A DNA stretch of 51,300 nucleotides from Gammaproteobacteria bacterium UBA7449 (GTDB taxonomy: Bacteria; Pseudomonadota; Gammaproteobacteria; Pseudomonadales; Pseudohongiellaceae). Every line of letters begins with the position of its first letter. Position 1 is the first letter of the stretch. The translations under genes and the position numbers were made by a program. The stretch spans positions 854 to 52,153 of the forward strand of contig DLPV01000018.1 in NCBI GenBank assembly GCA_002477465.1, read 5' to 3'. Below the pieces are notes generated by a model. It was not told where the DNA came from and made no database searches. It saw only the letters and a program-made list of their open reading frames with translations. Of the stretch, positions 16,164 through 24,510 are shown in pieces.

Positions 16164-17381
16164 ATGAATTTGTCTTTCAGAATTCTTACAGGTCTGTTGC
16201 TTGGCAGTATCGCTGGATTGATGATTTCCCGATCCAATTCTGCCCTATTCGTAAATCTGCCGGGCCTGTTAGCCCCTCTGGGCAGCCTCTGGGTCAACGC
16301 GATTCGAATGACAATCATGCCTCTGCTGATGGCGCTGGTGGTCGTTGCCATTGCCGGACAAGGTCGAAGTGGGCGCTTACTCGCAATTGGTGGCAAAACT
16401 CTGTCACTGTTCGTCGGATTGATTCTGTTGTCCAGTCTATTCGCCCTGCTATTCGCGGCGCCTCTAATAGGTCTACTTGAAATCTGTAGCGAGAATAGCA
16501 ACGTCGTGCTGGCGAGTTCTCAAGTCACAGCCGAGCGTGCGCCACTACCGCCATTCAAAGACTGGTTGATTGGACTGATACCAGCAAACCCTTTCGCCGC
16601 CGCAGCCAATGGTGACATCTTGCCACTAATGATTTTCACTGTGGTGTTTTCACTTGCCCTGATTCAGATTGATGAACGATTAGCTAAAAACGTCATCACG
16701 TTCTTTGAGGCAACTAAGCAAGCCCTATTGGTGGTGATCGCCTGGATCATGGAAGTGGCACCGTATGGAATCTTTGCACTGGTGCTGCCGATCACCGCAA
16801 ACCTCGGGACTGAATCAGTACGCTTGCTCGGTACCTTTATTCTCATGGTGTGCGGGCTGATAGTATTGCTGTCGGCCTGCATCTACCTAGGGCTTTGGGT
16901 ACTGGGGCACGACATCAAAAAGTTTGCCAAAACCATGGCCCCGGTTCAGGTAATTGGTTTTGGCACCCGGTCTTCACTCGCCACGCTACCAGCTACTATT
17001 GCCGCTAGTGAAATACTCGGGGTAAGCCAGAAGACTGCCGGTTTAGTCCTACCTGCTGCCGTAACGCTTTTCAAGTTTGCCTCGCCGCTAGCGCGCACCG
17101 CCGGCACTTACTTCATAGCCGCGCTATATGGTATAGATCTGACCGTCTCTGAATTTGTCGTGATCGCATTGGCTGTTGGCCTGTTGAGCTTTTACAGTCC
17201 GGGGATACCCAGCGGTGGGCTTTTGATCATGACGCCGGTTTATCTGGCACTTGGCTTGCCAGTTGAAGGCATTGGCTTACTCATCGCCATCGACCTCATA
17301 GTCGACATGTTTATCACCGCAGCTAACGTCACTGCAAATCTGGGGGTAACAATGATGCTAGATGGGCTGCAGGAAACGTAA
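16164..17381 (+). CDS. Dicarboxylate/amino acid:cation symporter (DAACS), atypical motif
   Basis: The 405-residue membrane protein begins RILTGLLLGSIAGLMISR and continues LGSLWVNAIRMTIMPLLMALVV, the standard opening of GltP/DctA-type symporters. RSSLATLPATIAASEILGV matches the SSxxTLP hairpin (HP1), and the last helices include FYSPGIPSGGLL (HP2) and NVTANLGV. In GltPh-like carriers the segment after HP1 contains NMDGT, which coordinates sodium and substrate; here the region reads LPAAVTLFKFASPLARTAGTY without that motif. Transport of an organic anion or a related solute is likely, but the coupling ion and substrate may differ from aspartate or C4-dicarboxylate carriers. It stands alone, upstream of an FNR-type promoter that serves the next gene. 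Confidence 0.85.
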   Translation: MNLSFRILTGLLLGSIAGLMISRSNSALFVNLPGLLAPLGSLWVNAIRMTIMPLLMALVVVAIAGQGRSGRLLAIGGKTLSLFVGLILLSSLFALLFAAPLIGLLEICSENSNVVLASSQVTAERAPLPPFKDWLIGLIPANPFAAAANGDILPLMIFTVVFSLALIQIDERLAKNVITFFEATKQALLVVIAWIMEVAPYGIFALVLPITANLGTESVRLLGTFILMVCGLIVLLSACIYLGLWVLGHDIKKFAKTMAPVQVIGFGTRSSLATLPATIAASEILGVSQKTAGLVLPAAVTLFKFASPLARTAGTYFIAALYGIDLTVSEFVVIALAVGLLSFYSPGIPSGGLLIMTPVYLALGLPVEGIGLLIAIDLIVDMFITAANVTANLGVTMMLDGLQET

Positions 17382-17506
17382 AAAATGCGATCAGATCACT
17401 TCGCCTGCAACTTCGAAACACTCCCACACAACGCCGTCCTCTTATTTCGCGCACTCTAGCGTGTCGACCAGATCACCTCATTGATCCTCGTGCCGCTCGA
17501 TTCAGT

Positions 17507-17520
17507 TTGATTTATGTCAA
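17507..17520 (+). promoter_or_regulatory. FNR/Anr/Dnr-type box
   Basis: TTGAT-TTAT-GTCAA matches the Anr/Dnr form of the FNR consensus (TTGAT-N4-RTCAA). Its centre (17513.5) lies about 41 bases upstream of the start site predicted from the -10 element at 17542-17547 (TACACT), which is the class II activator position. The gene start follows at 17613. Confidence 0.6.
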
Positions 17521-17541
17521 TGATTTTTACTACTGGCCTAC

Positions 17542-17547
17542 TACACT
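17542..17547 (+). promoter_or_regulatory. Predicted -10 element behind the FNR box
   Basis: TACACT, with no good -35, as expected for an activator-dependent promoter. The predicted start site near 17554 leaves a leader of about 58 bases. Confidence 0.45.
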
Positions 17548-17612
17548 TTAATGCGTTGTGCTGCGCATGGTTTTCGGCGTAGTTGAACCGACCAACACGA
17601 GGACAGTAAGCG

Positions 17613-18035
17613 ATGAATAAAATTAAGTTGAGCTTGGGGACTCTGATGCTCCCGGCATTAATGCTGAATTTCGCAGCGCAAGCCGATTCCCTGGTAGACG
17701 GTATCTATCAATCTGATGGTAACAACAATGGCGCCGGGCAGTGCTCCCTGATCATCAGTAGTGTTGAGCAATCACATAAGTATGGCGATGAACTGTTTGA
17801 GTTGGAGTCATCTGGTGATGGTGCCTGTGAATGGAGTGCGGTGGGCATTTCAAAAAGCTACGCGATTACTGCAGGATTGATCACCAATAGCGGCACGCCG
17901 GCCTTTCTTAAGATCACCTTCCCGTTCGGGCCGGCGGGTAAGCAGGTAAACCTCACTTCTTACGACCTTGACGGTGCCGTGCGCAACGAAGAAAGCTTCG
18001 CCAAGACTGACGATCAGCTGGTCGCAGGAAACTAG
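17613..18035 (+). CDS. Small exported protein of unknown function, probably oxygen- or NO-regulated
   Basis: The 140-residue protein has a signal peptide (LGTLMLPALMLNFAAQA) and a mature part of about 116 residues, low in charge and likely beta-rich. It has two cysteines (GQCSLIIS and GACEWSA) that could form a disulphide. I recognise no family. GAGGACAG lies upstream at a suitable distance for ribosome binding. The promoter at 17507-17547 carries an FNR/Anr-type box in the class II position, so expression when oxygen falls, or with NO if Dnr-like, is predicted. Neighbours give no further hint. Confidence 0.75.
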   Translation: MNKIKLSLGTLMLPALMLNFAAQADSLVDGIYQSDGNNNGAGQCSLIISSVEQSHKYGDELFELESSGDGACEWSAVGISKSYAITAGLITNSGTPAFLKITFPFGPAGKQVNLTSYDLDGAVRNEESFAKTDDQLVAGN

Positions 18036-18144
18036 GCGCAGCCATATCTAGTCTGGTAAAGTCTGGCGCACAAACGTCGCTGTGCCAGTCTTGCTGCGTG
18101 ACCTGCGGCAGACTTATGGATCGGCTTCAGGTAAACTTTTGTCC

Positions 18145-19536
18145 GTGCCTGATATTCGTCTCCATTCCCCGGAAGAAACCTCCGCCGTAATCAGCGTCAG
18201 TAGCCTTAATAAAATGGCGCGCTCGCTGCTGGAAAGCAATTTCCCCGCCGTCGCGGTGGAGGGAGAATTATCCAATTTTGCGACTCCCGCATCGGGGCAC
18301 TGGTATTTCACGCTCAAGGATAAGAACTCACAGTTGCGCTGCGCCATGTTTGCGGGTCGCAATCGCCTGCTGCGATTCAGACCAAAGGATGGCGATCAAC
18401 TGGTGGTACGTGGCCGACTCAGCATCTACGAGGGTCGGGGTGACTACCAGTTAATCGCGGATAGCATGGAAGAAGCTGGAGATGGCGCATTGCGCCGTGC
18501 ATTTGAGGAGCTCAAACAGAAACTCCAGACCGAGGGCTTATTTGATACAAACCACAAACAAGCCATGGACTCCCGATTTCAACATATAGGCATCATCACT
18601 TCAGCAACCGGCGCTGCAATTCGAGACATCACCAGTGTGTTCAACCGACGTTTTCCTGCCACCAGGCTCACACTCTTCCCGGTATCAGTGCAGGGTAAAG
18701 ACGCCCCCGGTGAGATTGTCAGGGCCATTTCCTTGGCCAATCGACTCAGGGACAAACTGCGGCTGCAAGCTTTGATTGTTGGCCGCGGCGGCGGTTCGCT
18801 GGAAGACCTGCAGGCATTCAATGAGGAGTCTGTGGCCAGAGCTGTATTTGCTAGTGAATTGCCCGTTACCAGTGCCGTTGGCCACGAGGTCGACTTCACC
18901 ATCTCCGATTTCGTTGCCGACTTACGTGCACCGACTCCTTCAGCAGCGGCAGAGCTCATGTGCCCCGACCAGAATGAGTACCAGCAGCTGCTGCTTGGCC
19001 TCAGACAGCAGTTCCGAAATAGCACGGGCATCGCGATTCGGCAACGCTATCAATCTCTTGATTGGCTCCAGAAACGCATGAAGCGACCAGATCGGCGTCT
19101 GCAAGAGCATGCGCAGACTCTGGACAGACTCGATAACCAGATGCAACGCAGCATGCGCAGCGGATTGCGGGAAAAGAGGGCACAGCTTGACTCACAGCGC
19201 CGCGCCCTGCTCTCTGGCAATCCCCGGGTGCGGCTGCAAGCAAGCGAGCAGCGACTCAAGTCATTACAACAGCGCATGGCACAATCCCTGAAGACTCGAC
19301 TCAGTCAGGGCCAGGCTCAACTGCAGGCAATCAGCCGTAATCTTAATGCGGTCAGCCCACTAGCTGTATTGTCTAGAGGCTACAGCATTAGCTATAACGA
19401 AGCCGGGCAAGTGCTGCGCAGCGCCTCGCAGCTGAAAACTGGGAGCAAACTCGTCACCAGGCTGGCCGGCGCCACTGTAGACTCCAAAGTTACAAGAGTC
19501 GAAGTCTTTGAGAACGGGACAGAAGACAAACGCTGA
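18145..19536 (+). CDS. xseA: Exodeoxyribonuclease VII large subunit
   Basis: It is the catalytic subunit of the enzyme that degrades single-stranded DNA to acid-insoluble oligonucleotides, with XseB as partner. The N-terminal OB-fold reads ISVSSLNKMARSLLES, VEGELSNFATPASGHWYFTLKD and RCAMFAGRNRLLRF. The catalytic region has IGIITSATGAAIRDI, FPVSVQGKDAP, VGRGGGSLEDLQAFNEE and SAVGHEVDFTISDFVADLRAPTPSAAAEL. A long coiled-coil C-terminus follows and ends with LSRGYSIS. GTG 18145 gives 463 residues and places VSSLN at residue 17, close to E. coli; TTG 18139 with AGG eight bases upstream is an alternative. xseB is not nearby. Confidence 0.95.
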   Translation: MPDIRLHSPEETSAVISVSSLNKMARSLLESNFPAVAVEGELSNFATPASGHWYFTLKDKNSQLRCAMFAGRNRLLRFRPKDGDQLVVRGRLSIYEGRGDYQLIADSMEEAGDGALRRAFEELKQKLQTEGLFDTNHKQAMDSRFQHIGIITSATGAAIRDITSVFNRRFPATRLTLFPVSVQGKDAPGEIVRAISLANRLRDKLRLQALIVGRGGGSLEDLQAFNEESVARAVFASELPVTSAVGHEVDFTISDFVADLRAPTPSAAAELMCPDQNEYQQLLLGLRQQFRNSTGIAIRQRYQSLDWLQKRMKRPDRRLQEHAQTLDRLDNQMQRSMRSGLREKRAQLDSQRRALLSGNPRVRLQASEQRLKSLQQRMAQSLKTRLSQGQAQLQAISRNLNAVSPLAVLSRGYSISYNEAGQVLRSASQLKTGSKLVTRLAGATVDSKVTRVEVFENGTEDKR

Positions 19537-19948
19537 TCCGGTGCTCACTGCCTCTCCAAGACAATGCTGCCTGAAGTCCGAGTGCTTGATGTGGACTGAC
19601 GCAGCCAACCAGCTTCAACCTCAACCTTAACTGCACTTTTCCAGTCAGCTTGTGTCAATTTTTAGCACATCCTTACCATGCAGGCAGTGTAGATTTTTTT
19701 ACAATATTAATAAAATTCAGATAGTTAGCGACATAATAGAAGGTAAGGTGATAAAAACTGACACTTACCCAAGTGATCGTGTGAACTACCTAACAAAACG
19801 AGGGACATAAACCCGCTCAGGTATCTTTAAAGCTTAAATTCCAGAGGTCTAGGTCTTGCAAAACTAAGATCCTGCAGTTCTAAGAGCTATAACAATATTT
19901 ATAATCGGCACGTCATAATTCCCCTGCCGACCAAAGCAGAGAGATTAC
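19537..19948. other. Intergenic, AT-rich
   Basis: About 410 bp after xseA with no gene or clear terminator. The part from about 19660 to 19930 is markedly AT-rich compared with its flanks. Confidence 0.4.
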
Positions 19949-20275
19949 ATGCTACTTGTTGAAAACCTGTTTCAATTTATATTTGGCCACGCCCTGGCTG
20001 ATTTCGTGCTGCAGCCTAAGGCCATGGGCCATGGCAAAAATCGAAACGACAAGGTACACGATAAAGAGCACAGCCTGTTCCCCACTGGTGGTACTGGCTA
20101 ACTGCCCAATCTCTGATACATGGCGGCATGGGCTACCCGATTACCAACTCCTGCTCCTCGGTCTAGTAGAGACAACCAACATTGGCTAAGTGATTTTGCC
20201 GAGTGTGAGGGTTGGATAGGCATGTATCAGGACATCCATATTAGCTGCAAAGTCGGTTACGCCTTTCTAATGTAA
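19949..20275 (+). pseudogene. Decayed DUF3307-family membrane protein
   Basis: ATG 19949 opens a frame reading LFQFIFGHALADFVLQPKAM and DKEHSLFPT. It then breaks, and the other frames supply HWWYWLTAQSLIHGGMGY, LLLGLVET, and finally HWLSDFAECEGWIGMYQDI and CKVGYAFLM before TAA. Joined, these give the typical DUF3307 order (LADFxLQ, WYWLTAHxLIHGG, HWxxDFxKCEG, QDxxxHxxCK) with three frame changes in about 110 codons. The decay is beyond any simple programmed frameshift. Confidence 0.75.
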
Positions 20276-20471
20276 CGGCGCATTAGCCTTGGCATTGTTG
20301 GAATCAATCGACCTAGCGGGCTTCTGCACTCGACACCATCAAGCCCCCCGGTATCTGACCGCTGTGCTTCCAGAATCAGTGGTCCGTGCTGAATCTGCAG
20401 AATTTTTGTATAGTGTAAGTTTCTCAGGATTGATATCTGAGGGTCACATTAGATAGACAACAGGTTTAGTC

Positions 20472-21185
20472 ATGAACAAGCGGGAACAACAGCGAAAAAT
20501 CAGGGAAGAGAAACAGCAGGCTGCCAAGCAGCGAGCCCAATCCAGGCAACTCGCCGTCAAGGTGGGTTTATTTGGTGTCACTCCATTGCTGGTTCTGTTT
20601 GTGCTTTTCACGCTATTGAATCAGGGCCCTACCTACTCCCCCATAGAAATCGCTGACAACGACCATATCCGCGGACTGCGCGAGCGACCGGTTAGTATCG
20701 TTGTGTACGCTGATTTTCAATGCCCGGCCTGCGCCACCGAAAATGACACCATGACGCAACTCTGGCCTCGAATCAGTGATAAGGCCCACCTCATCTTCCG
20801 ACATTTCCCTGTCACCACTGCCCACCAGCACACCTGGACCGCATCCCTGTATGCGGAGGCTGCCGGTCGACAGGGTCGATTTTGGGAAATGCATGACTAC
20901 CTGTTCGCCACTCAGACTCTCTGGTCCGGTCTGTCAGAGGAGGACGCTGAAGCAGAGTTCGATACCTACGCGCTGGAATTGAATCTCGACATCGATCAGC
21001 TCCATGCTGACATGGAACTGGAGGATATCATCGCGAAGGTTCGAAACGACCAGCGCGGAGGCAATGCTTCCGGAGTTCGCGGTACACCCACTGTATTCAT
21101 CAACGGCCGCCAACTGGCTCGACCTACTCGAGACCGAATTATCGAAGTGGTCGAAGAAGAGTTCGTTGAAGCCACCGGTGACTAA
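20472..21185 (+). CDS. Membrane-anchored DsbA-like thiol oxidoreductase
   Basis: The 237-residue protein starts with a very basic, Gln-rich cytoplasmic tail (about 1-28), then one membrane helix (GLFGVTPLLVLFVLFTLL, about 32-49), then a thioredoxin-fold domain facing the periplasm. The active site C84PAC87 lies in VYADFQCPACATEN, the helical insertion spans about 110-175, and the cis-Pro loop is GVRGTPTVFING. The form resembles BdbD/DsbA-type proteins that make or shuffle disulphides in exported proteins. No DsbB-like partner is nearby. The neighbouring decayed genes suggest that it survived local erosion. Confidence 0.88.
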   Translation: MNKREQQRKIREEKQQAAKQRAQSRQLAVKVGLFGVTPLLVLFVLFTLLNQGPTYSPIEIADNDHIRGLRERPVSIVVYADFQCPACATENDTMTQLWPRISDKAHLIFRHFPVTTAHQHTWTASLYAEAAGRQGRFWEMHDYLFATQTLWSGLSEEDAEAEFDTYALELNLDIDQLHADMELEDIIAKVRNDQRGGNASGVRGTPTVFINGRQLARPTRDRIIEVVEEEFVEATGD

Positions 21186-21208
21186 TCACTTTACCAGGCA
21201 AGCTGCTG

Positions 21209-21436
21209 CTATCTCCTGAAAACGCCGTAATAAGCTGGGGAACCAGTGATGACAAGGCTATTGATTTCGTCTCGAAGAGGTAGCGGCTCTCCCGCCGCAA
21301 TATTGGCAGCCAGAATTGAATCTGGATCGAGCCCCAAACCCTGCCTGATCCAGATTTCATAATCCTCGCCCTTAGCAAGTAGCTCCGACACGGTTGCGCC
21401 AGTCTTGATTATCAGGACAGGTTTGATCGAGTTCAT
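21209..21436 (-). pseudogene. Stub of a class I glutamine amidotransferase
   Basis: Only 75 codons remain. The stub opens KPVLIIKTGATVSELL, then EDYEIWIRQGLGLDPDSI, GEPLPLRDEINSLVITGSP. This is the N-terminal third of the GMP-synthase-like amidotransferases (usually about 230-250 residues) and ends before the Cys nucleophile. The frame stops 24 bp from the end of the DsbA-like gene, so the missing two thirds were deleted. No activity is possible. Confidence 0.7.
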
Positions 21437-21536
21437 TGGCGAATAACTACTAGCCTAAAGCATTGGACTGGCCTCAATAGATCTTGCAATTGTCCAAGAC
21501 TCCCAAGAATATTGATATCAAAAATCCGGAGCCAAT

Positions 21537-22037
21537 GTGATATTTTCTCGCCTCAATCTTTTTGCCAGCACAGCCACGGAAGAATCCAGAGAGTCCAGTT
21601 GGACGCTGTTCCGATTATTGGTGGCCGCCGTGTTTCTCACCCACGGCTATGACAAACTCCTGGGAGAAAGCCCGCAGGAACCTGTCGGTGGCGGGATGAC
21701 AAATCTTGATATAGGTGACCTGATCTCCTATCCGGTGCCACTGGATATCAACTTGCTGTTCGCGGCAGGAGTCGTGGAGTTGGCTGGAGGTGTCTTGATC
21801 CTGATCGGGCTATGGACCCACCTAGCCTCACTGCTGGCGCTGATCACCATGACCATGGCCTACCTGATTGCCCATCTGGCCTGGTTCCCCGCCCTCAATG
21901 GTGGCGAAATGGCCGCGCTGTATTGGGCGGCTTTCCTTGTACTCTTCACATTTGGCGCAGGTCCATATAGCGCCGATGCCTGGCTGGAATTACGCAGGCA
22001 GGAAAAACGACAGAAAAAGATGGGAGAAAGTGCCTGA
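21537..22037 (+). CDS. DoxX-family membrane protein
   Basis: GTG 21537 follows GGAG at six bases; the ATG two bases earlier is out of frame and followed at once by a stop. The 166 residues hold four membrane helices: LFRLLVAAVFLTHGYDKLL, INLLFAAGVVELAGGVLILIGL, LASLLALITMTMAYLIAH and AALYWAAFLVLFTFGAGPYS. These match the DoxX pattern (R-x-x-x-G-x-x-F-x-x-H-G-x-x-K and the closing G-x-G-x-x-S-x-D). Members are quinone-linked or stress-related membrane proteins of unclear chemistry. It converges on the threonine-dehydratase-like gene. Confidence 0.88.
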   Translation: MIFSRLNLFASTATEESRESSWTLFRLLVAAVFLTHGYDKLLGESPQEPVGGGMTNLDIGDLISYPVPLDINLLFAAGVVELAGGVLILIGLWTHLASLLALITMTMAYLIAHLAWFPALNGGEMAALYWAAFLVLFTFGAGPYSADAWLELRRQEKRQKKMGESA

Positions 22038-22090
22038 CTTATGGCGCAGGTCGCAATCGGGCTTTACTACAGAATAAAGCGACTGCTGGG

Positions 22091-23074
22091 CTAGGGATCA
22101 GGATACTGCTCCAGACAAACACTGTGTATGGCAGGGTCTATGTTGCCACCGGACAAAATGATGGCTACTTCCTTGCCGGTAACATCAAGCTTGTTGCTGA
22201 GCAAGGCAGCCAACGCCACCGCGCCGCCAGGTTCAACCACCAGCTTTAGATAGCGAAATGCAAAACTTACCGCATGACGCACTTCATCCTCTGACACCGA
22301 GATAAAATCCGTCACCGTGGTTTGATTGATTGACCAGGTTAGTTCACCCGGCATTGGCGTCATCAGGGAATCACAAAGCGTCGCGTCTGTCCCCGCAACT
22401 TTGACCCGCTTCCCGGATTGCCGAGACAGGGCATGATCATCAAATTTTTCCGGTTCTACGCCGAATATCTCTGTCTCGGGCAGCAGCGCTCTTACCGCCG
22501 TGGAAACTCCAGCCATCAAACCGCCGCCCCCTACGGGCAGCATAATCTGGTGCGGTCGACAGCCCAGCGATCCTGCCTGCTCTACCAATTCATAGCCACA
22601 GGTTCCCTGACCCGCAATGATATCTGCATCATCATAGGAAGGCACGACAGTGGCACCGGTATCTGCAGCGATGGCGGCGGCGATTTCCTCGCGCGACTCT
22701 GCATGACGGTCATAGAGTCGCAAGGTTGCTCCGAGTCGCTCGGTGTTTTCCAGCTTAATCCTGGGCGCGTCCGTCGGCATGACGACGGTCGCCGGGGTTT
22801 TAAGCAGTTTGGCGGCATAGGCCAGACCCTGGGCATGGTTGCCAGATGAAAACGCCACAACACCGGCTTTTTTCTGCGCTTCATCCAGCTGCGCCAGGCG
22901 ATTGTAGGCACCGCGAAACTTGAAGGCGCCAATGTGCTGCAGGTTTTCCGGTTTGATCAGCACCTTGGCCTTACTACGTTCATTCAACACGGCGGACCGC
23001 AGCAGCGGTGTGCGAATCGCCACTCCACTCAGGCGCTCCAGCGCATTTTCTATGTCGGTCAGCGTGACAGTCAT
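22091..23074 (-). CDS. PLP-dependent threonine/serine dehydratase family enzyme
   Basis: The 327-residue enzyme is of the fold-type II PLP family. AFKFRGAYN holds the Schiff-base Lys, SSGNHAQG binds the cofactor, PVGGGGLMAG the phosphate, and SGGN closes the site. Without a C-terminal ACT domain it is of the short catabolic type (TdcB-like threonine ammonia-lyase, L-serine dehydratase or serine racemase). It would give 2-oxobutyrate or pyruvate and ammonia. Its start overlaps the stop of der by 4 bp (ATGA), so it is translated with der although the functions are unrelated. Which substrate is preferred cannot be read from the sequence. Confidence 0.9.
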   Translation of the reverse strand: MTVTLTDIENALERLSGVAIRTPLLRSAVLNERSKAKVLIKPENLQHIGAFKFRGAYNRLAQLDEAQKKAGVVAFSSGNHAQGLAYAAKLLKTPATVVMPTDAPRIKLENTERLGATLRLYDRHAESREEIAAAIAADTGATVVPSYDDADIIAGQGTCGYELVEQAGSLGCRPHQIMLPVGGGGLMAGVSTAVRALLPETEIFGVEPEKFDDHALSRQSGKRVKVAGTDATLCDSLMTPMPGELTWSINQTTVTDFISVSEDEVRHAVSFAFRYLKLVVEPGGAVALAALLSNKLDVTGKEVAIILSGGNIDPAIHSVCLEQYPDP

Positions 23075-24462
23075 CGTTTTGCAGACTTCCTGTTTTTCTC
23101 TAATCGGCGTTTTCTCGCCACCTGCTGCTGGGTCAGGTCGCGCTCTTTGCTGGTAAATGGATTTTCATCGCTGCGTAGCTCTATACGAACTGGCGTTCCT
23201 TCCAGCTTCAAGACTTTGCGAAAAGTTTTCTCTAGATAGCGGCTGTAGCTCGTCGGCAGCTTATCTGTTTGCTTGCCGTGAATAACAATAGTCGGCGGGT
23301 TCTGCCCACCGGCATGGGCGTAGCGCAGTTTGATGCGCCTGCCATTAATACTGGGTGGCGCATGATCTGCCACGGCACCCTGAAGGATCGTAGTTAATTG
23401 ATTAGTGCTGAGCTCTTTACGTGCCGATGCGTAGGCTTTCTGCACGGACTTATACAAATCCCCTACGCCAGTGCCATGCAGTGCAGAAATAAAATGAATA
23501 TTGGCGAAATCGACAAAAGTAAAACGGCGTCTGATGTCACTGCGTACACGGTCTTTGTCCTCAGCCTCCATGCCATCCCACTTGTTGATGCCAATAACAA
23601 GGGCTCGACCAGTCTCAATGACATAGCCTAACAGGTGCAGATCCTGCTCAACGATTCCCTGTTGGGCATCGACAATCATAATTACCACGTGGGCATCTTC
23701 AATTGCCTGTAGAGACTTCACCACGGAAAATTTCTCCACAGTCTCCTTGGTTTTTCCGCGTTTTCGGATACCGGCTGTGTCTATCAGGGTATAGTCCTGC
23801 CCGCGGCGTTCAAACGGAATATATACGCTGTCTCGAGTAGTGCCAGGCTGATCAAAAACGACCACTCGGTCCTCGCCCAACATTCGATTCACCAGGGTCG
23901 ACTTCCCCACATTAGGCCGCCCGGCGATTGCGATTTTTATACCGCGAGGTGGATCCTGCTCGGCTTCATCATCTTCATGCTCTGCCAGGACTTCGTTTAA
24001 TAGCTGTTTTACCCCTCTACCCTGCGAGGCAGTGATGGGGAAAATTTGTTGGACACCAAAGCTCTGGAATTCTGCTGCGGCCTGATCAGGATCCATGCCA
24101 TCAATTTTGTTTACCACGAGGTAGAAAGGTTTTGACGACTTCCGCAAATAGTCAAGAATCTTGCTGTCATCAGGAGCCATACCGTCACGCGCATCAACCA
24201 GAAACAGGCAGATCGTCGACTCCTCAATCGCCTGCAGGGATTGCGCGGCCATCTCCGCGTCTATGCCTTCCTCATGACCAGTGATTCCGCCGGTATCAAT
24301 CACAAGGTAACTGCGCTGGTTAAGCTTGCCCTCTCCATACTGGCGGTCACGCGTGAGGCCGGGAATATTCGCAACGATAGCGTCCCGGGTCCGAGTGAGG
24401 CGATTGAACAGGGTAGACTTGCCCACGTTGGGGCGACCAACGAGCGCAATGACAGGTTTCAT
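23071..24462 (-). CDS. der: Ribosome assembly GTPase Der (EngA)
   Basis: It is essential for maturation of the 50S subunit. The 463 residues carry two complete G domains in tandem: GRPNVGKST at 9-17 with DTGG and NKID, and a second GRPNVGKST at about 180 with DTAG and NKWD. A KH-like domain follows (LRYAHAGGQNPPTIVIHG) and a basic tail (QQVARKRRLEKNRKSAKR). Length and order are standard. It lies 48 bp behind bamB, as in most Gammaproteobacteria, and overlaps the downstream dehydratase gene by 4 bp. Confidence 0.98.
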   Translation of the reverse strand: MKPVIALVGRPNVGKSTLFNRLTRTRDAIVANIPGLTRDRQYGEGKLNQRSYLVIDTGGITGHEEGIDAEMAAQSLQAIEESTICLFLVDARDGMAPDDSKILDYLRKSSKPFYLVVNKIDGMDPDQAAAEFQSFGVQQIFPITASQGRGVKQLLNEVLAEHEDDEAEQDPPRGIKIAIAGRPNVGKSTLVNRMLGEDRVVVFDQPGTTRDSVYIPFERRGQDYTLIDTAGIRKRGKTKETVEKFSVVKSLQAIEDAHVVIMIVDAQQGIVEQDLHLLGYVIETGRALVIGINKWDGMEAEDKDRVRSDIRRRFTFVDFANIHFISALHGTGVGDLYKSVQKAYASARKELSTNQLTTILQGAVADHAPPSINGRRIKLRYAHAGGQNPPTIVIHGKQTDKLPTSYSRYLEKTFRKVLKLEGTPVRIELRSDENPFTSKERDLTQQQVARKRRLEKNRKSAKR

Positions 24463-24510
24463 GCTAATGACCCGATGCAGAATTCTTCAGGAGCGAACCT
24501 TGGTTCGCGT

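Noticed and set aside
22061..22080. Short hairpin GCTTTA/TAAAGC between the convergent doxX and dehydratase genes
   Set aside because: Only six pairs, AT-rich and no T-run on either strand; too weak to call a terminator.
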